Shown piece by piece: positions 8,043 to 18,026 of a DNA stretch of 64,000 nt. Source of the stretch: Mesorhizobium sp. AR07 (GTDB lineage: Bacteria > Pseudomonadota > Alphaproteobacteria > Rhizobiales > Rhizobiaceae); assembly GCF_024746815.1 (NCBI RefSeq), contig NZ_CP080528.1, positions 558,001 to 622,000 on the forward strand, given 5' to 3'. Position 1 is the first letter of the stretch. Every line of letters begins with the position of its first letter. The notes under the pieces are model-generated. The model worked only from the letters and a program-made list of their open reading frames with translations. It did no database searches and was not told the origin of the DNA. Both the position numbers and the translations under genes were made by a program.

Positions 8043-8600
8043 CTCCCCTCATGCCAACCTGAGGACGGATGCCTATGGCGGTGACCGCGACAGACGCATG
8101 CGCTTGGCCATTGAGCTCGCTGAGGACGCGCGTGGCATGGCCGGAGCACAAGCCGTTGTTTGTGCGGTTGTCCGTTTTCGACGGCGCCGAGAACGGCTGG
8201 AATCTCGAAGAGTCAATCGCTCTGGCGGTGCGTCTGAAAGAGGTCGGAGTCGATGTAATTGACTGCTCTTCCGGCGGGCTAACCGATGCGACGACAACGC
8301 CGCAATTCCTCGTGGCCTCGGTTTCCAACTTGCCTTCTCCGCGCGGATTCGCAGGAAGACAGGCGTGATGAGGCAGGCGGTCGGCATGATTGTGGATGCG
8401 CAGCAGGCCGAAGAGATTCTGGCTGCTGACGATGCCGATCTGATTGCAATCGGCAGGGAGGCGCTACTCGATCCTTTTTGGGCTGGGCACGCAGCGTACG
8501 CGCTCGGCGCAGACCCAGTTCCGCTGCTGGAATCGCCACAACGGGGCTCATTTGGCCAAAAGAGCTCCTGGCTTGGCAAGGCAACTGGCCGCTCGCGCGG
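8033..8600 (+). pseudogene. NADH:flavin oxidoreductase (old yellow enzyme), broken remnant
   Basis: Pieces of one YqjM-like protein lie in consecutive frames. GFLSPHANLRTDAYGGDRDR begins at about 8035. PLFVRLSVFDGAENGW and GVDVIDCSSGGLTDA follow from about 8150. AVGMIVDAQQAEEIL...DLIAIGREALLDPFWAGHAA follows from about 8380. The order matches the second half of the family TIM barrel; the FMN- and substrate-binding N-terminal half is absent. Two or more frameshifts and the missing 5' end make it non-functional. Confidence 0.75.
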
Positions 8601-8656
8601 CAGCAAGGGAGACCATGCGGGACACTGGTTAAGTCTAGCGCGGCCCCGTGGTTCCC

Positions 8657-8880
8657 GGATTGCTCGTGACCACGACCGAGAGCATTGCGCACACCGTATG
8701 GTTCTACTACCGCTTCCCCCTCAGCCTGCGCCTTGTCGAGGAAATGCTGCTGGAGCGCGGCATTGCCGTGTCGTTACGAGAGATACGGCGCTGGGGCCGC
8801 AAGTTCGGGCCAGACTATGCTCGCCCGTTGCGCCGTAATACGCCGTCGCCCAGCGATATCTGGCATCGGACTTCGCCATC
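8657..8880 (+). pseudogene. IS6-family transposase, N-terminal fragment
   Basis: The frame reads HTVWFYYRFPLSLRLVEEML, then LERGIAVS...IRRWGRKFGPDYARPLRR, the N-terminal helix-turn-helix region of IS6/IS26-type transposases. It stops after about 75 residues, before the DDE catalytic core. No terminal repeats remain. Confidence 0.8.
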
Positions 8881-9240
8881 GTGACAGGCAAGGTGGACGT
8901 TCCCAAGCCTTCGGTTGGAGAGGCGCTTGTAGCTGACGGGCGGGGTGTTCATTACCATCGCCCTATCCAGCCATGACTGATCGCCGCGCCTGGAAATGGC
9001 AGTCGATACGTGCCGCAGATCGAAGCCGGTTCGCTGGTGCCGGCATCGGCGGATCCGTCGTTCATCTTCCCCGCGGATGAGCGCTACAAAGCGACCACCA
9101 GCCCGTGCTGCAATCTTGAGCTGTGATCCATCCCGGCAATCGCTCGTCTCGCGTTGCTCAGGTTGCTGTCATCGCTGACTGGACGACGGCCCACTTTTGG
9201 CAACCCGGCGTGCAACAGGTCAATGTCACTTGGCATTGTC
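8881..9240. other. Debris without recognisable genes
   Basis: About 360 bases downstream of the IS6 fragment; short frames only and nothing recognised. Confidence 0.4.
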
Positions 9241-9331
9241 CGACGCCCGACGAATGTCGGACATCCGACATAGCCGGTCCGATCGATTGCCTTGTGTCTA
9301 AACGGGTTTTTCCTTCGGCGCGCATATTGCA
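9241..9331 (+). promoter_or_regulatory. Tandem dyads plus degenerate -24/-12 promoter
   Basis: Dyad-like GTCCGACGCCCGAC, then GAAT, then the perfect dyad TGTCGGA-CA-TCCGACA at 9255-9270. The sequence CGGCGCG-CATA-TTGCA at 9316-9331 has the GG/GC 12-bp spacing of a sigma-54 promoter. The text just downstream (ATCCGCAAACG) also matches that after the promoter at 4451. No gene follows in phase before the next insertion element, so this looks like an orphaned paralogous promoter. Confidence 0.4.
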
Positions 9332-10131
9332 TCGTGTCATCCGCAAACGCGTCACGGACCGACGATAGTCATGCGGAGAATGTCGAAATGTTAGCCCAAA
9401 GCTTTCTGGCGGGGCATATGTCCGGCCATACTACAGCAGGACCTTCCAGATGCAGAAGAAGGAAGAGGCCGTGATCGCCAAGTGTCGCATTGCCTCAAAG
9501 AAAATGTTACCGCGCGTCTTGGTTGCCTCACCTAAAATGTTACCCGTGAAGGCGAATACCGCGATGATGCTCTCACCACGAGGGAGGCATCATGACGACG
9601 AAGATGACGCATGCTATTCGCATGGAACTCGCCAATGCGGTCAGGGTTCGCTATGCGGCCGCAGCGAACAAGGACAAGCGCAGGATCTTGGAGGAGTTCA
9701 TCGCGGCGACGGGTTATCATGAAAAGTCCGCAATCCGTGTCCTGAACAGCCCCCCGCAGCCGAGGAGCCGGCAGACCCGTCAACGCCCGTCGCTCTATGA
9801 CGAGGCCGCTCGGGGCGCGTTGATTGTGCTGTGGGAAGCTTCAGATCGAGTCTGCGGCAAGCGCCTTAAGGCACTGCTGCCCATTCTATTGCCGGCGCTG
9901 GAACGCAACGATCATTTGAAGCTCGAGGAGGAGATACGCCACAAGATCCTGTCTATGAGCGCCGCGACGATCGACCGCTTGCTCCAGATGCCGAGGCGCA
10001 CCATGCGTACGAAAAAGCCGCCAAGGGTTGTGCCAGAGCCGCGGCGGCGCATCAAAATGCGCACCTTTGCTGACTGGTGTCAAGCGAAGTGAGGATTTGA
10101 CCCCTTTGGCGAAGTTAGGAACTGACCCCCT

Positions 10132-10935
10132 TCACTGGTTTGCTGTTTCGTTGGGTTCAAGCGTCGGTCCGGTCTTCTGCAGAAGGCCGGACCGACGCTT
10201 TTCGCGGAGACGGTAGCTGTCGCCGCGGATGGTGATCACCGTGGAGTGGTGAAGCAGGCGGTCCAGGATCGCCGTGGCCACAACGGGGTCGCCAAAAACA
10301 CTTCCCCATTCGCCCACGGAGCGGTTGGAGGTGATCAGGATCGAACCCTTCTCGTAGCGCCGTGACACGAGTTGGAAGAACAGGTGGGCGGCATTGGCCT
10401 CGAAGGGCAGATAGCCCAGTTCGTCGATGATGAGCAGTTTCGGCCGCGACAGGATCGCCAACTGCTTGTCGAGCGAGCCGTCGCTGTGGGCCTTGGCCAG
10501 CGTCGCCACCAACGTAGCAGCCGTGATGAACTGCACGTTGTAATTCTGGCGGATCGCCTCGCGGCCGAGGGCCACGGCCAGATGGGTCTTGCCCGTGCCG
10601 GGTGGGCCGAGGAACAAAAGTGTGTCGCCGTGCGCAATCCAGCGGCAGGTGGCGAGTTCCCTGATCTGCCCCTGATCGAGCGATGGCTGGGCGTCGAAGT
10701 CGAAGCCGTCCAGCTCGCGCACGAAGGGGAACTGGGCGATCTTGCTCGACATGGCGATGCGCCGCTCGTCGCGCCGGGCGATCTCGCGCGACACTAGGAA
10801 GCCCAGGGCCTCGCGTAACGTCATCTTCGAGCGGGCAGCTTCGTCCAGCAACGTGTCGAGCTGGTCGCGGATCGCCGTCAGCTTCAGCCGATCGAGCGTT
10901 GCGATGAGCATGTCATGATCCACGTTCGTCATCAC
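10132..10935 (-). CDS. istB: IstB, AAA+ transposition helper ATPase
   Basis: Protein of 267 residues. Walker A is FLGPPGTGKTHLAVALG and Walker B is LLIIDELGYLPF; a sensor segment ILITSNRSVGEWGSVFGD follows. IstB assembles on target DNA with ATP and stimulates the IstA transposase. The start codon is GTG at 10935 or ATG at 10932, overlapping the istA stop (GTGATGA), so the pair is translationally coupled. Confidence 0.95.
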   Translation of the reverse strand: MMTNVDHDMLIATLDRLKLTAIRDQLDTLLDEAARSKMTLREALGFLVSREIARRDERRIAMSSKIAQFPFVRELDGFDFDAQPSLDQGQIRELATCRWIAHGDTLLFLGPPGTGKTHLAVALGREAIRQNYNVQFITAATLVATLAKAHSDGSLDKQLAILSRPKLLIIDELGYLPFEANAAHLFFQLVSRRYEKGSILITSNRSVGEWGSVFGDPVVATAILDRLLHHSTVITIRGDSYRLREKRRSGLLQKTGPTLEPNETANQ

Positions 10936-12218
10936 CAGCCCCCTCCGACAGCCGCCTCGTATTCCGCAAGCGGCCGCAGCAGGGCGGCTGGAGCGATCTC
11001 GATGGGATCCGCGCGCACCGGCCCTTCAAAGCCGGCGACGCCGACAAAATGCGCCCGGTCCACTATCCGTTGTCGTCGCCCCCGGCACAGGGCATGATCG
11101 CCTACCACCTGGCCTGCATGACGGATGATCACACGGCCAGCCAACACCACGACCTGGACGCTCTCGCCGATCAGGCGCCAGGGCACCGAGTAGCTGTTCG
11201 TATCCAGATCGATCGCACAGTCGGCCTGGACCTTGCGGATCAGGTCCCGCAGTTGCCCGAACGGCGCCCTGCCGGAAAGCGGGCGGAGCGCTTGAGCTTC
11301 AGCGGCAAAACGTTCCACGGGCGCAACGCCGGTGGTGCCGTGTTCACGCCGGTCGGCAACCTCGCGCGTCCACCGATCCAGATGCGCCTCGAACGCCGCC
11401 CAGCTCTCGAACCGGCGGCCGGCGATCGCGTTCTTCTTGACGTAGCCGACTCCGCGTTCGTCTTTCCCCTTCGTCCTGGCCCGATAAGGGGCACAGGCCC
11501 GCGGTGTGAAGCCCCAATATCGGGCAAAAGCGTGCAGCCGGGCGTTGAACCTCACCTCGCGCGTCACTGCGTCGTGATGCTCAACCAGCGCCTTTGCATT
11601 ATCGATCAGAACTTCCGCCGGCACGCCCCCAAACCGCAGGAAAGCGCCTTCCATCCCTTCGAACCAGTCGGTCTGGCGCTGCCTCGGCGAGGCCCGGATG
11701 TGCATCCGGCGCGAATAGCCAAGCGTCCCGACAAACACATGGATCCGCACCCGCTCGCCGCCGATCCATACCCGCGTGTCGCCGAAGTCGATCTGCATCT
11801 GATGACCAGGCGCCGTCTCGAAGCGCACCGTCGCCCGCTTCTGCGCTTTCAACTCGCGCCGCCATTGTCGAACCCGAAGTTCTACCGAGCGCAACCCGAT
11901 GACGATGCCATGCTCGCTCTCCAACTCCTGGCGAATGACGTCCGCGTTCCCGTCGTGGCGAAAGAAACGCTCCCGAAGCCAATCGTCCAGACCATCAAAT
12001 GCTGTCCGACGCACGGGCTGGCGATACGCAACAACGCCACCTTCACGAAGATATCGGCGAACCGTGTTGCGCGCGCATCCAAACTCCTGCGCAATTCGTT
12101 TCGCTCCCCAGCCTCGTTCGTGAAGGCCTACCATAGCCAAAACTTCTTCCCCCGATCGCATTTCCTCAACCCGCATCGTTCCAGACAATGCAAGTTGCGA
12201 TGAAAACTCTCTCGTCAT
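10932..12218 (-). CDS. istA: IstA, IS21-family transposase
   Basis: Protein of 428 residues. The N-terminal HTH (GWGAKRIAQEFGCARNTVRR, about residues 36-55) precedes the DDE core: MQIDFGDTRVWIGGERV (first Asp), then VPAEVLIDNAKALVEHHD (second Asp), and the final Glu in RTKGKDERGVGYVKKNAI. A C-terminal beta-barrel region follows. The start at 12218 is preceded by GAGAGGAAG. The element appears intact and may be active. Confidence 0.95.
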   Translation of the reverse strand: MTREFSSQLALSGTMRVEEMRSGEEVLAMVGLHERGWGAKRIAQEFGCARNTVRRYLREGGVVAYRQPVRRTAFDGLDDWLRERFFRHDGNADVIRQELESEHGIVIGLRSVELRVRQWRRELKAQKRATVRFETAPGHQMQIDFGDTRVWIGGERVRIHVFVGTLGYSRRMHIRASPRQRQTDWFEGMEGAFLRFGGVPAEVLIDNAKALVEHHDAVTREVRFNARLHAFARYWGFTPRACAPYRARTKGKDERGVGYVKKNAIAGRRFESWAAFEAHLDRWTREVADRREHGTTGVAPVERFAAEAQALRPLSGRAPFGQLRDLIRKVQADCAIDLDTNSYSVPWRLIGESVQVVVLAGRVIIRHAGQVVGDHALCRGRRQRIVDRAHFVGVAGFEGPVRADPIEIAPAALLRPLAEYEAAVGGGW

Positions 12219-13770
12219 CGATTCTTCCTCTCAAAAGAGAGGGGTCAGTTCTTCGTTTCGTTCGGGGGTCAATTTCTCATTTCGCCCGACAACTGGAACG
12301 AGCCGCTTCCCGGCAGCATGGAAATGGACCTGGTTGCTCATTGCGGAGAGGCCAACCGCGGTAGCTACGTTCACAGCCTGGTTCTGACCGATATCGCGAG
12401 CGGATGGACGGAGGCCGCGCCCATCGTGGTCCGAGAAGGCACCCTCGTGGTCGAGACACTCGAGCGCATCCGCATGGGCTTGCCCTTTGCCCTGAGAGCG
12501 CTGGATGTGGATAATGGCAGCGAGTTCGTCAACAACAGGCTGATCGAATATTGCCTTGGTCACGGCATCGAACTCACTCGCTCGCGGCCTTACCGTAAGA
12601 ACGACCAAGCGTGGATAGAGCAGAAAAATGGCGCCGTTGTACGGAAGCTCCTGGGTTATCGGCGCTTTGAAGGCTTGGCGGCGGCCAGAGCGATCACGCG
12701 CCTTTACGGGGCATCCCGGCTGTTTGTGAACTTCTTCCAGCCCTCGTTCAAGCTGGCTGCCAAGCAGCGCGACGGAGCGAAGGTGGCCAAGCGCTATCAT
12801 CCACCGCAGACTCCCTGTGAGCGTCTCCTGCAGGCGGAGGGCATCCCGATGGCTGCCAAGAGCAAGCTGCGCGAGATCGCCGCCGACCTCGATCCGCTGA
12901 AGCTTCTGGAGGAAATGCGAGCTGTGCAGGCTTATCTCGCAGCCCTGGCTGACGGCGAAACACCGCCGCCGACGACATCCGAACCACCCGACCTGGCCGC
13001 GTTCGTAGCAAGCCTGTCGAGTGCCTGGCATGCGGGTGAAATCCGTCCGACGTTCTCCACCGAAGCCAAACCGCGTTACCTACGAAGTCTACAAAAGGTC
13101 TCGACGCAAGTCCTTATTGCGGCTCCCACCGCCGCGCTCAAGCCGGTGATCTCACCCACTCCTGCCGCGAAAGCCGCGAAGATGCAGGAGAAGCTGAAGC
13201 CGGTCTACGCCGAGCCTGGCCAAGCCCGCGTCCAGGCGCTCCGCATGGTGTGGCCGATCGTTTGCCGCCGATTGGAAGAATTCCCCAACATCAATGCCAC
13301 GCAACTCTTCGAAGAGCTGTGTATCCAGTTTCCAGGTCGATTTACCCGCAAGCAGTACAAAACACTCGTCCGACGGGTCTATCTGTGGCGCCAAGCAGCT
13401 CGCGCACGCGGTGTTGTCGTTGGGCCGAAGACGTATCGTCGGCTCAACGACAAACCGCGTGGCCGACGTCCCGACATCTTTAAGGACCATTGGGAAGAGA
13501 TGGCACGATGCCTTGAAGAGCGTCCGGATCAGACCGCACTTGAACTTCTCGTCGAGTTCCAGGCCCGTCACCCCGGACGATACAGCTTGCGCCAGCTTCA
13601 CACGCTGCAGAAGCGAGTAAGGGCGTGGCGACAACAAGCCGTGCAGCGGCTCATCGGCGAGGTCAGCGGCCCAGCGCCATACCTCGCTTCAGATTCCGCA
13701 CGTCTGGCTGCGGGTAACATTCCTGATGAGGCACTAGGTAACAAAATTAGGTGAGGCAACACGAGTGTCA

Positions 13771-14015
13771 TCGGGCGTTGAATATTCCCTGATTGTGGGC
13801 ATCGAAAATTCCCGGTTGGCGCGGATGCCAACTCTGCAATCGGTCCACCCGGCTAGTAACTGGATCTCCGCGTTGGGCGCACGGTCATGGTGACTGGGGT
13901 CTCGGCTGACTCGCTTGGAGGCTCCTACAGAGGAGACGCTCAACGCTGCTGCACACCGTCATTGAGAAGGCAAACCCAGGGTGCGGCACTCGATAGCCAA
14001 ACGAGGCAAACAGCC
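13771..14015. other. Spacer without recognised gene
   Basis: About 245 bases between the DDE element and the S9 peptidase remnant; no feature recognised. Confidence 0.4.
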
Positions 14016-14585
14016 ATGTACAAGATCGGCGCTTTAATGCTCACACTATTCGGTTCAGGGAGGATCGGAATCGGCAACTGCTCAGGCGCTGGCGAACGGT
14101 TCGAATGTTGCGCATCCGCCGGTAGCGCCGGCCGATTTCGAGCGGGCTCTCACGATCAACGATCGCTAGCGGGCTCACTGTCAATGTCCCCGAAGTGCCG
14201 TTCTGGCTGACTGCGGCCAACGCGTTCGTCTACCGCCGGACTACCCGCGGCGAGCACCAGTTCATACTGGTCGATGCTGCCACGGGTGTGAAGCAGCTCG
14301 CCTTCGATCAGGCCCGCCTAGCGGCGGCGCTAAATAAGGCGAGCCATAAGAGCTATCAGGCCGACGATCTTCCCTTCGACCGTTTCGAACTGACCGACCA
14401 TGGTCGCAGGCTCGACTTCCTGATTGAGCAGGTCCGGCGGAGTTGCGACCTTGCAAGCTATGCCTGCACCAGCACCACATTGGATGTGGACGCCGGAGCT
14501 TCAGCTATGGAGTCGTGGTGCGAAAACGGCGGCTATTGTCTTTGGCCGCCGCAAGGGCGGCCGCCAAAAAGCTGCAATTGGCCGC
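14016..14585 (+). pseudogene. S9-family dipeptidyl peptidase-like gene, truncated and frameshifted
   Basis: The ATG at 14016 opens a signal-like MYKIGALMLTLFGSG. The frame then shifts to ANGSNVAHPPVAPADFERAL, and near 14165 shifts again to GLTVNVPEVPFWLTAANAFV and HQFILVDAATGVKQLAFDQA. These match the beta-propeller N-terminus of secreted S9/DPP-IV-type peptidases. The sequence ends around 14580 without the hydrolase domain, so the gene is a truncated pseudogene. Its 3' side abuts the convergent CocE-like gene. Confidence 0.7.
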
Positions 14586-16406
14586 TTATCGCCCAATAAT
14601 CGGTAAGTCGATGTAGCACCCGGCGGGGCCGCGATGAAATTTGAGGAACGGCGGCGGCCCGTCCGCGGGAACATTGGCGAATGTATCCTTGACGCTGCCG
14701 GCGAGAACCACCCTAAGGCGGTAACCCGCTGGGACGAGAGCCGATATCGGCTGCAAGGTGAAGATCAGGATCGCGGGCTTTCCAGGGGTGAGCGGTTCAG
14801 CGTCCCGCTTCAAATAGCTGTGCTGCGGTCCCAGCACACTGAAGGGTGAGCCGGTCCACACCTTTCGATGCAGGGCGCGCAGGTGACCCTCCGTGAGATA
14901 GCAGGACACCCCGTCCGGCTTTACGGCTTCGAGATAGACGAAAAAGGCGCCGTCCTCGCGGGTCGAGGTGATGTCCAACTGGACAACGGGATGTCCGGTG
15001 ATATCGAGGTCCCGCGTCAGCGGCTCGCTCGTGTAGGTGAGGCGCGCAGCGCCGAACTCTCGCCGATCTCCATAATCCACCTTATCCATCTTGCCCAAAG
15101 CGCCACCATTGGTTTCCCACCGGTTTGAGATGACGTCCCCCAGCTCAGGGTCGACCTGCAGCGAGTCGAAGCCCGTCTTGTCGGGCGATGAGCTCAGGCG
15201 GGAGCCACTTGCCATGTACCACCGTTGGCGTGTGGCCGGGACCGGCCAGGAGCGGGTCGATTTCCAAGCGCCCTCCCCGAGCGTATAGTAGTGCAGGACC
15301 TTCCCTCGCTCGCCGGCCGCTTCGCCATTGAAGCAGGCGTCGGCGAAGCGGATCCAATTTGCCACCTGGGTCGCGACGGTTGGAACGATTTCTTCACCGG
15401 CGGGACAGAGCGGGTCGTTGGCTATGCTGGCGCCGTGGTTCCACGGGCCGATGATCACGGTCATCGGATTTGACTGCAGCAGGAACCGGCGAATGGACCC
15501 TTCCGCCGACACAGAATCGAACCAGCTGCCCCAGTTTTGAATTGGGACGCCAGAGCGAGATATGCGGCCCGCCGCCGCCTGTGGTGACCTGTCAAACCCC
15601 GAGAATAGGGCCAACCACTCGTCCTTATCCGTGACCTGCTGCAGAGGCGGGGGGGAGGCGGCCCCCTCGTGCTCGCGCAAGGCGGCGCCCAGTTCCGCCT
15701 CCCTCCCAACGGGACGAACGCCCTGCGAGGGCTGGCCTTCGCCACTATTGTTGGCAAACACATTTTGGTTCAGGTTTTTGACCTTGCTGTCCCACTGGAG
15801 CTGGGTGAGGTTGTCGACGCCGCCCGGAAAGCTGATATCTTCATAAATATCGTAATCGACAAACCGCGGCACGATCCCCTTCAGCGCGGGATGACCTAGC
15901 GACGCCATCCAGTCTGCGGAGTTGCCGGTGTAGGAATTGCCATAGCCGACCACCTTTCCAGAGGACCATGGCTGCGCAACGATCCAGTCCAAAACGTCGC
16001 TGTAGTCCATGATCTCGTCGCGAGTGCGGTGGCCGGGCCATACCCCGAAAGAGGCTCCGGTGCCGCGAACATCTCCAACAACCACGGCGTAACCATGTGG
16101 GGCAAACAGGTCGGCATATTCATTAGATGGGCTACCCTTCTTCCCGCGCCAGTAGCACGTCATCACCAGAATGGTGTTGCGCTTGGTATTGGCGCTATCA
16201 CCCCTTGGACGGACGACGTCCAAGGCTAACCCCACGCCGTCGCGCGCAGGCACATATACCGATTCCAATAGGCCCACCTTGTGCGGCTGCGCAGCTTCGC
16301 CACGGAGATCCAAGCCGAAGATCGAGCCTCGTGTCTCTTGCGCTTCGGCGATCTTCGGCGGCAAAAGCGCGCCGGTCTCGATTGGTGGGCGACGAGATAC
16401 GGTCAT
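14586..16406 (-). CDS. CocE/NonD-family hydrolase (S15 X-Pro peptidase/esterase type)
   Basis: Protein of 606 residues from the ATG at 16406, preceded by AGGAGG. The alpha/beta-hydrolase core has DVRGTGASFGVWPG and nucleophile Ser158 in VGYGNSYTG; the likely base is His in IIGPWNHGAS. The C-terminal jelly-roll (from about residue 370) has TSEPLTRDLDITGHPVVQLD, typical of PF08530. Members hydrolyse acyl, amino-acid or cocaine esters or X-Pro peptides. No signal peptide is evident. It lies alone and convergent to the S9 remnant. A 62-bp piece of its coding sequence recurs at 17252-17313. Confidence 0.85.
   Translation of the reverse strand: MTVSRRPPIETGALLPPKIAEAQETRGSIFGLDLRGEAAQPHKVGLLESVYVPARDGVGLALDVVRPRGDSANTKRNTILVMTCYWRGKKGSPSNEYADLFAPHGYAVVVGDVRGTGASFGVWPGHRTRDEIMDYSDVLDWIVAQPWSSGKVVGYGNSYTGNSADWMASLGHPALKGIVPRFVDYDIYEDISFPGGVDNLTQLQWDSKVKNLNQNVFANNSGEGQPSQGVRPVGREAELGAALREHEGAASPPPLQQVTDKDEWLALFSGFDRSPQAAAGRISRSGVPIQNWGSWFDSVSAEGSIRRFLLQSNPMTVIIGPWNHGASIANDPLCPAGEEIVPTVATQVANWIRFADACFNGEAAGERGKVLHYYTLGEGAWKSTRSWPVPATRQRWYMASGSRLSSSPDKTGFDSLQVDPELGDVISNRWETNGGALGKMDKVDYGDRREFGAARLTYTSEPLTRDLDITGHPVVQLDITSTREDGAFFVYLEAVKPDGVSCYLTEGHLRALHRKVWTGSPFSVLGPQHSYLKRDAEPLTPGKPAILIFTLQPISALVPAGYRLRVVLAGSVKDTFANVPADGPPPFLKFHRGPAGCYIDLPIIGR
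15144..15205. repeat. 62-bp repeat, copy within the CocE-like gene
   Basis: This segment of the hydrolase gene recurs in direct orientation at 17252-17313 with one mismatch by eye. Confidence 0.85.
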
Positions 16407-16440
16407 GCAGTTCCTCCTGGCAGACAATGTGGACAATGCG

Positions 16441-16756
16441 CCCGTGATTACCTCAAAGAGGTTTGATTTGCAACATACGTTTTATTATTACGATAATAAT
16501 TCAAATGTATCGAGTTATGACGACCAGCCGTTGGTAGTGCCGATCGCCCTCTTGAGCTTGCACCCGAATGGGATCAGGGCCCCGTCCGTGAATGGAAAAC
16601 TGAATCTTCCGACTCGCGGACGCAGCCGACTCTATGTGGGGTCAGAACCGAGAGCTGTTCGAAATCATACGCGGCCTTTAGCAATCAAAGACAGCAAAAT
16701 GTTGTAAAATCAATGTATTAATGCGTTTCTGAGGAATGATTTAGCCAAGGGATTTT
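16441..16756. other. AT-richer spacer upstream of the hydrolase gene
   Basis: About 315 bases, noticeably AT-rich around 16460-16510. It should hold the promoter of the CocE-like gene (minus strand). I cannot assign -35/-10 boxes with confidence. Confidence 0.4.
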
Positions 16757-17251
16757 GTGATGTCGGAAGCCGTTCGGGCTATGCTGGCCAAGATTCAAAC
16801 CGTTGAAGAAATGATTGCTGCATTCGGCGACGAACGGCAATGTCGACGCCTTCTCGAGGCTTTGGTTTGGCCAACGGTCGGATATGCCCCGCCTTTGGCG
16901 ACAAGAAAACTATTCCCATTGCGGGCCGCGACATGGGGCGGCGCAGAGCAATACCAGGCCTCTATCGATGTTCCAGCGGCGAGTGTCGCTTTCAAGTTGC
17001 CGCTGATCACATAGTTCAAAGCATTGTGGCTCATGTTGCAATCGGACAAGGGCATCATCGGTGCGGCTGGCTGAAGCACTGGGTGTCAGCCAGCCGACCG
17101 CCTGGCGTATGGGACACGCTTTGCGGTTGATGGTGGCGCCTGAAGCGCCGCTCACAGGCACGGTTGAGATCGATGAGTTCTACCTCGGCGGCCGCCTCAA
17201 ACGATCGCCTGACGCCCACCGCCCGAGCGGGGTCGCAAAGGGCAATGCCGG
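16757..17251 (+). pseudogene. IS1595-family transposase, truncated
   Basis: QTVEEMIAAFGDERQCRRLLEALVWP starts in one frame at about 16790. GLYRCSSGECRFQ follows in a second frame, and LAEALGVSQPTAWRMGHALRLM and VEIDEFYLGGR in a third. This is the zinc-ribbon N-terminus plus the first catalytic Asp of an IS1595 transposase. At least two frameshifts and loss of the C-terminal half inactivate it. It ends at the 62-bp hydrolase-derived segment. Confidence 0.85.
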
Positions 17252-17313
17252 ACTCAGGGTCGACCTGCAGCGAGTCGAAGCCCGTCTTGTCGGGCGATGA
17301 GTTCAGGCGGGAG
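17252..17313. repeat. 62-bp repeat, displaced copy
   Basis: Nearly identical to 15144-15205 and lies exactly between the IS1595 remnant and the TraB remnant. It is a displaced scrap of the hydrolase gene marking a recombination junction. Confidence 0.85.
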
Positions 17314-17359
17314 CACACTGCGGCGGACGATACCGGACAGCGGCCTTCTCGGCCTCGCC

Positions 17360-17998
17360 CGGCCAGTCCTCACCTTCGATCCGTAACCCCTGGCGCGGAC
17401 TGGTCCTGATCGTCTTGTCGATTGTGGGGGGCACGGTCGGCTGGAGCGGAACTGTGCTTACCCTCCCGGTCGCGATGATCTTCCCGCTGCTGGGCGAAGT
17501 CGCCATCGCGCCTGGTCGCGGCTGCCGTCTCGGGAGGTTATTTCCTCGCCGCCTCACGCGGACTGCGGCAGGGTGTCGCGACCTTCTATGCCGCCGATCC
17601 GTCGCCGGGTCTCCTGCTGTGGGTGATCGCTTCGGCCTGCTTCGTCACCGTGCATGCGGTGCTATGGACACGCAATCTGGAAGGGAAGGGCGGTGCGGTA
17701 TCTGGCGGCGCCGGTGCTGATGGGGCTGCCGCCATTCAGCATCGCCGGCTGGGCGCACCCTTTGACGGCGGCAGGCGTGCTTTTTCCTGGATGGGGATGG
17801 TGGGGCTTCACAGCCACTGCCGCCGGGCCTCGCAATGATGATATCGCGATACTGGCCGGCAGCTGCTGTGGCCTTAATAGGCTTTTGGCTCTGGTCCGCC
17901 GCAACGTGGACAGAACCTTCTCTACCGGACGAATGGAAGGGCGTCGATCTATCGCGAACGCATGCCGGTCCCGGTTTCCATAGGGAAAACGCGTTCCA
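17360..17998 (+). pseudogene. traB: TraB-like conjugal transfer protein remnant
   Basis: Four frames in series read as one protein. LVLIVLSIVGGTVGWSG...VLTLPVAMIFPLL comes first. Then AAAVSGGYFLAASRGLRQGV and SACFVTVHAVLWTRN. Then YLAAPVLMGLPPFSIAGWAH and TAAGVLFPGWGWWGF. Last comes MMISRYWPAAAVALIGFWLW. This is the hydrophobic N-terminal half of TraB from Ti/Ri-type conjugative plasmids. Multiple indels and loss of the C-terminal part make it dead. It is the clearest sign of plasmid ancestry in the window. Confidence 0.75.
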
Positions 17999-18026
17999 GC
18001 AGCGCTGAACAAGGAGCCCCCGTAAC

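Larger units (their letters stand above)
10078..12291 (-). mobile_element. IS21-family insertion sequence
   Basis: 2214 bp. The ends are TGTCAAGCGAAGTGAGGA at the left and, inverted, TGTCGGGCGAAATGAGAA at the right, both followed by TTGACCCC subterminal repeats. It is flanked by the 5-bp duplication ACTGG (10073-10077 and 12292-12296) and carries istA and istB in the usual order. Confidence 0.9.
9592..13754 (+). pseudogene. tnp: Integrase-type DDE transposase, interrupted by IS21
   Basis: The coding sequence is 9592-10077 plus 12297-13754; removing IS21 and one ACTGG copy rejoins FADW-NEPLPG in frame and gives 647 residues. The N-terminal part has a helix-rich DNA-binding region (MELANAVRVRYAAAANKDKR...). 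The rve-type core has MEMDLVAHCG (first Asp), LRALDVDNGSEFVN (second Asp), and the last acid in NDQAWIEQKNGA. The C-terminus holds two tandem copies of a helical repeat (LFEELCIQFPGRFTRKQYKT and LLVEFQARHPGRYSLRQLHT). It is inactive only because of the insertion. Confidence 0.8.
9483..13770 (+). mobile_element. DDE transposase element split by IS21
   Basis: Ends are approximate. Copies of a motif TTGCCTCA-N6-8-TGTTACC occur twice at the left (9490-9511 and about 9523-9544) and twice inverted at the right (about 13713-13734 and 13738-13760), as expected for transposase binding sites. It encodes one transposase, interrupted at 10077/12297 by an IS21-family element. Confidence 0.7.

Noticed and set aside
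11049..12203. 384-codon ORF opposite istA
   Set aside because: Antisense shadow of a well-defined IstA.
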